In this document: positions 14,782 to 15,601 of the stretch, in pieces
How the letters are laid out: each line of letters opens with the position of its first letter
How positions within the stretch are numbered: the first letter of the stretch is position 1
Assembly (NCBI GenBank): GCA_023389595.1
Contig: JAEWEF010000065.1
Span: 1-15,601, forward strand
Direction of reading: 5' to 3'
Length of the DNA stretch: 15,601 nt
Source of the DNA: Fusobacteriota bacterium
GTDB taxonomy: Bacteria; Fusobacteriota; Fusobacteriia; Fusobacteriales; Fusobacteriaceae
Program-made: the position numbers and the translations under genes
Notes under the pieces: generated by a model
Told to the model about the DNA's origin: nothing
What the model saw: the letters and a program-made list of their open reading frames with translations, nothing else
Databases searched by the model: none

Positions 14782-15601
14782 ATGAAGTATAAATTTTTTA
14801 TCTATGATTCATTTACTGAAAAAAAGTTTGGAGGTAATCAGGCTGGAATAGTTTTATATTCAGATGGGTTAACTGAAAATAAAATGAAAAAGATTGCTGC
14901 TGAATTTAATTTTTCTGAAATTGCATTTATTAGCGAAAGTAAAAATGAAAAGGCATTTAAAAAGGTGAGATTTTTTACGCCATCTGAAGAAGTTAATCTT
15001 TGTGGACACGCAACTATAGCATATGTTAAATGTTTTGTTGATGAAAAAATCTTAATTTTACGAGATGGTTTCAACAAATTGCTAATGGAAACGAATTTAG
15101 GTTTATTAGAAATTTTAATAGAAGTGGAAAACAATATTTTAAAAAATATAATAATGGAACAAGATGAAGGCAAAATAGAAAATATAGATAAAAAATATTA
15201 TGAAAAAATTATGCAAGCTATGAATCTAACATTAGACGATTTAGACGAAAAAATAGAAATAGTTAAGGCTTATTCTGGAATATATGACTTGATGATACCT
15301 CTAAAATTAAAAGATAAAATATATGAAATAAAGCCTAATTTTGATTTAATAAAAACAATTTCTAAAAATCTTGATATAATTTCTTTCCATCCTTTTTATT
15401 TAGATGAAGAATTATCAGTTGCGTATGTTAGAAATTTTGCTCCTATAGTAAATATAGATGAGGAAGCAGCGACAGGAACATCTAACGGAGCATTAGCATT
15501 TTATTTGCATAAAATTGGAAAATTAAAAGAAAATAAAATTTTAATTTCTATTCAAGGAGAAAATATGAATAGAAAATCGGAAATAAAATCTAAAATACAA
15601 A
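14782..15601 (+). CDS. PhzF-family isomerase, 3'-partial
   Basis: The frame is open to the right edge (273 codons, no stop). The family folds as two similar alpha/beta barrels of the diaminopimelate-epimerase type and catalyses isomerisation without a cofactor; PhzF itself acts in phenazine synthesis, but most relatives have unknown substrates and no phenazine genes are present here. Visible marks: YDSFTEKKFGGNQAGI (8-23), FNFSEIAF (42-49, Glu46 matching the catalytic Glu45 of PhzF), FTPSEEVNLCGHAT (65-78, Gly75-His76), and NFAP...DEEAATGTSNGALAFYL. In the last motif the residue matching Asp208 of PhzF is Glu228 and the following Pro is Ala, a pattern I recall from other uncharacterised members. 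An AGGAG site at 14771-14775 lies 6 bases before the ATG. Typical members are about 260-300 residues, so little is missing. Confidence 0.88.
   Translation, partial: MKYKFFIYDSFTEKKFGGNQAGIVLYSDGLTENKMKKIAAEFNFSEIAFISESKNEKAFKKVRFFTPSEEVNLCGHATIAYVKCFVDEKILILRDGFNKLLMETNLGLLEILIEVENNILKNIIMEQDEGKIENIDKKYYEKIMQAMNLTLDDLDEKIEIVKAYSGIYDLMIPLKLKDKIYEIKPNFDLIKTISKNLDIISFHPFYLDEELSVAYVRNFAPIVNIDEEAATGTSNGALAFYLHKIGKLKENKILISIQGENMNRKSEIKSKIQ

Noticed and set aside
14782..15601. A phenazine biosynthesis locus
   Set aside because: Only a PhzF-type isomerase is present. No other phenazine gene is seen, and the family is widespread in bacteria that make no phenazines.

Overview
The window looks like chromosomal DNA from a Gram-negative, very AT-rich anaerobe of the Fusobacteriota, most probably Leptotrichiaceae (Leptotrichia, Sneathia or Streptobacillus type). 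The reasons are the strong A/T bias with AGA/AAA/TTA-rich codons in the housekeeping genes, a giant YadA-type trimeric autotransporter with a C-terminal OmpA-like domain, and the set of neighbouring genes. This assignment is an inference; no rRNA or other marker gene is present. All ten genes lie on the plus strand. No tRNA, rRNA, CRISPR array, insertion sequence or prophage is visible, and no gene-free stretch exceeds about 225 bases.

Region 1 (1-6850) is the 3' part of one huge surface adhesin gene, open at the left edge of the window, so its signal peptide and N-terminus are not seen. The visible 2282 residues contain about five copies of a 240-385-residue stalk module, two collagen-like Gly-X-Y tracts, a YadA-type head inserted between modules 1 and 2, a YadA membrane anchor, and an OmpA-type peptidoglycan-binding domain placed after the anchor. 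A strong intrinsic terminator follows.

Region 2 (about 6905-12680) is a tightly packed six-gene operon: nicotinate phosphoribosyltransferase (pncB), phosphatidylserine decarboxylase (psd), a small membrane-anchored NusG-domain-II protein, an AI-2E/PerM-family permease, a THUMP-domain RNA methyltransferase, and an unrecognised charged helical protein. Gaps are 10 bases or less or the genes overlap. An extended -10 promoter precedes the operon and a terminator closes it. The genes serve unrelated tasks (NAD salvage, phosphatidylethanolamine synthesis, transport, rRNA modification), so this is probably a growth-linked housekeeping operon and not one pathway.

Region 3 (12681-15601) holds an AT-rich spacer with inverted repeats, a cytoplasmic cyclophilin-type prolyl isomerase, a NhaC/YuiF-like permease of the Na+/H+ antiporter family, a terminator-like hairpin, and the 5' part of a PhzF-family isomerase that runs off the right edge.

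The part most worth a second look is the modular adhesin: internally amplified DNA, collagen-like segments with a conserved cap, a recurring small YTD/DGK motif, and a fusion that should tie a trimeric outer-membrane adhesin to the cell wall. Nothing else looks like a new defence or mobile system.
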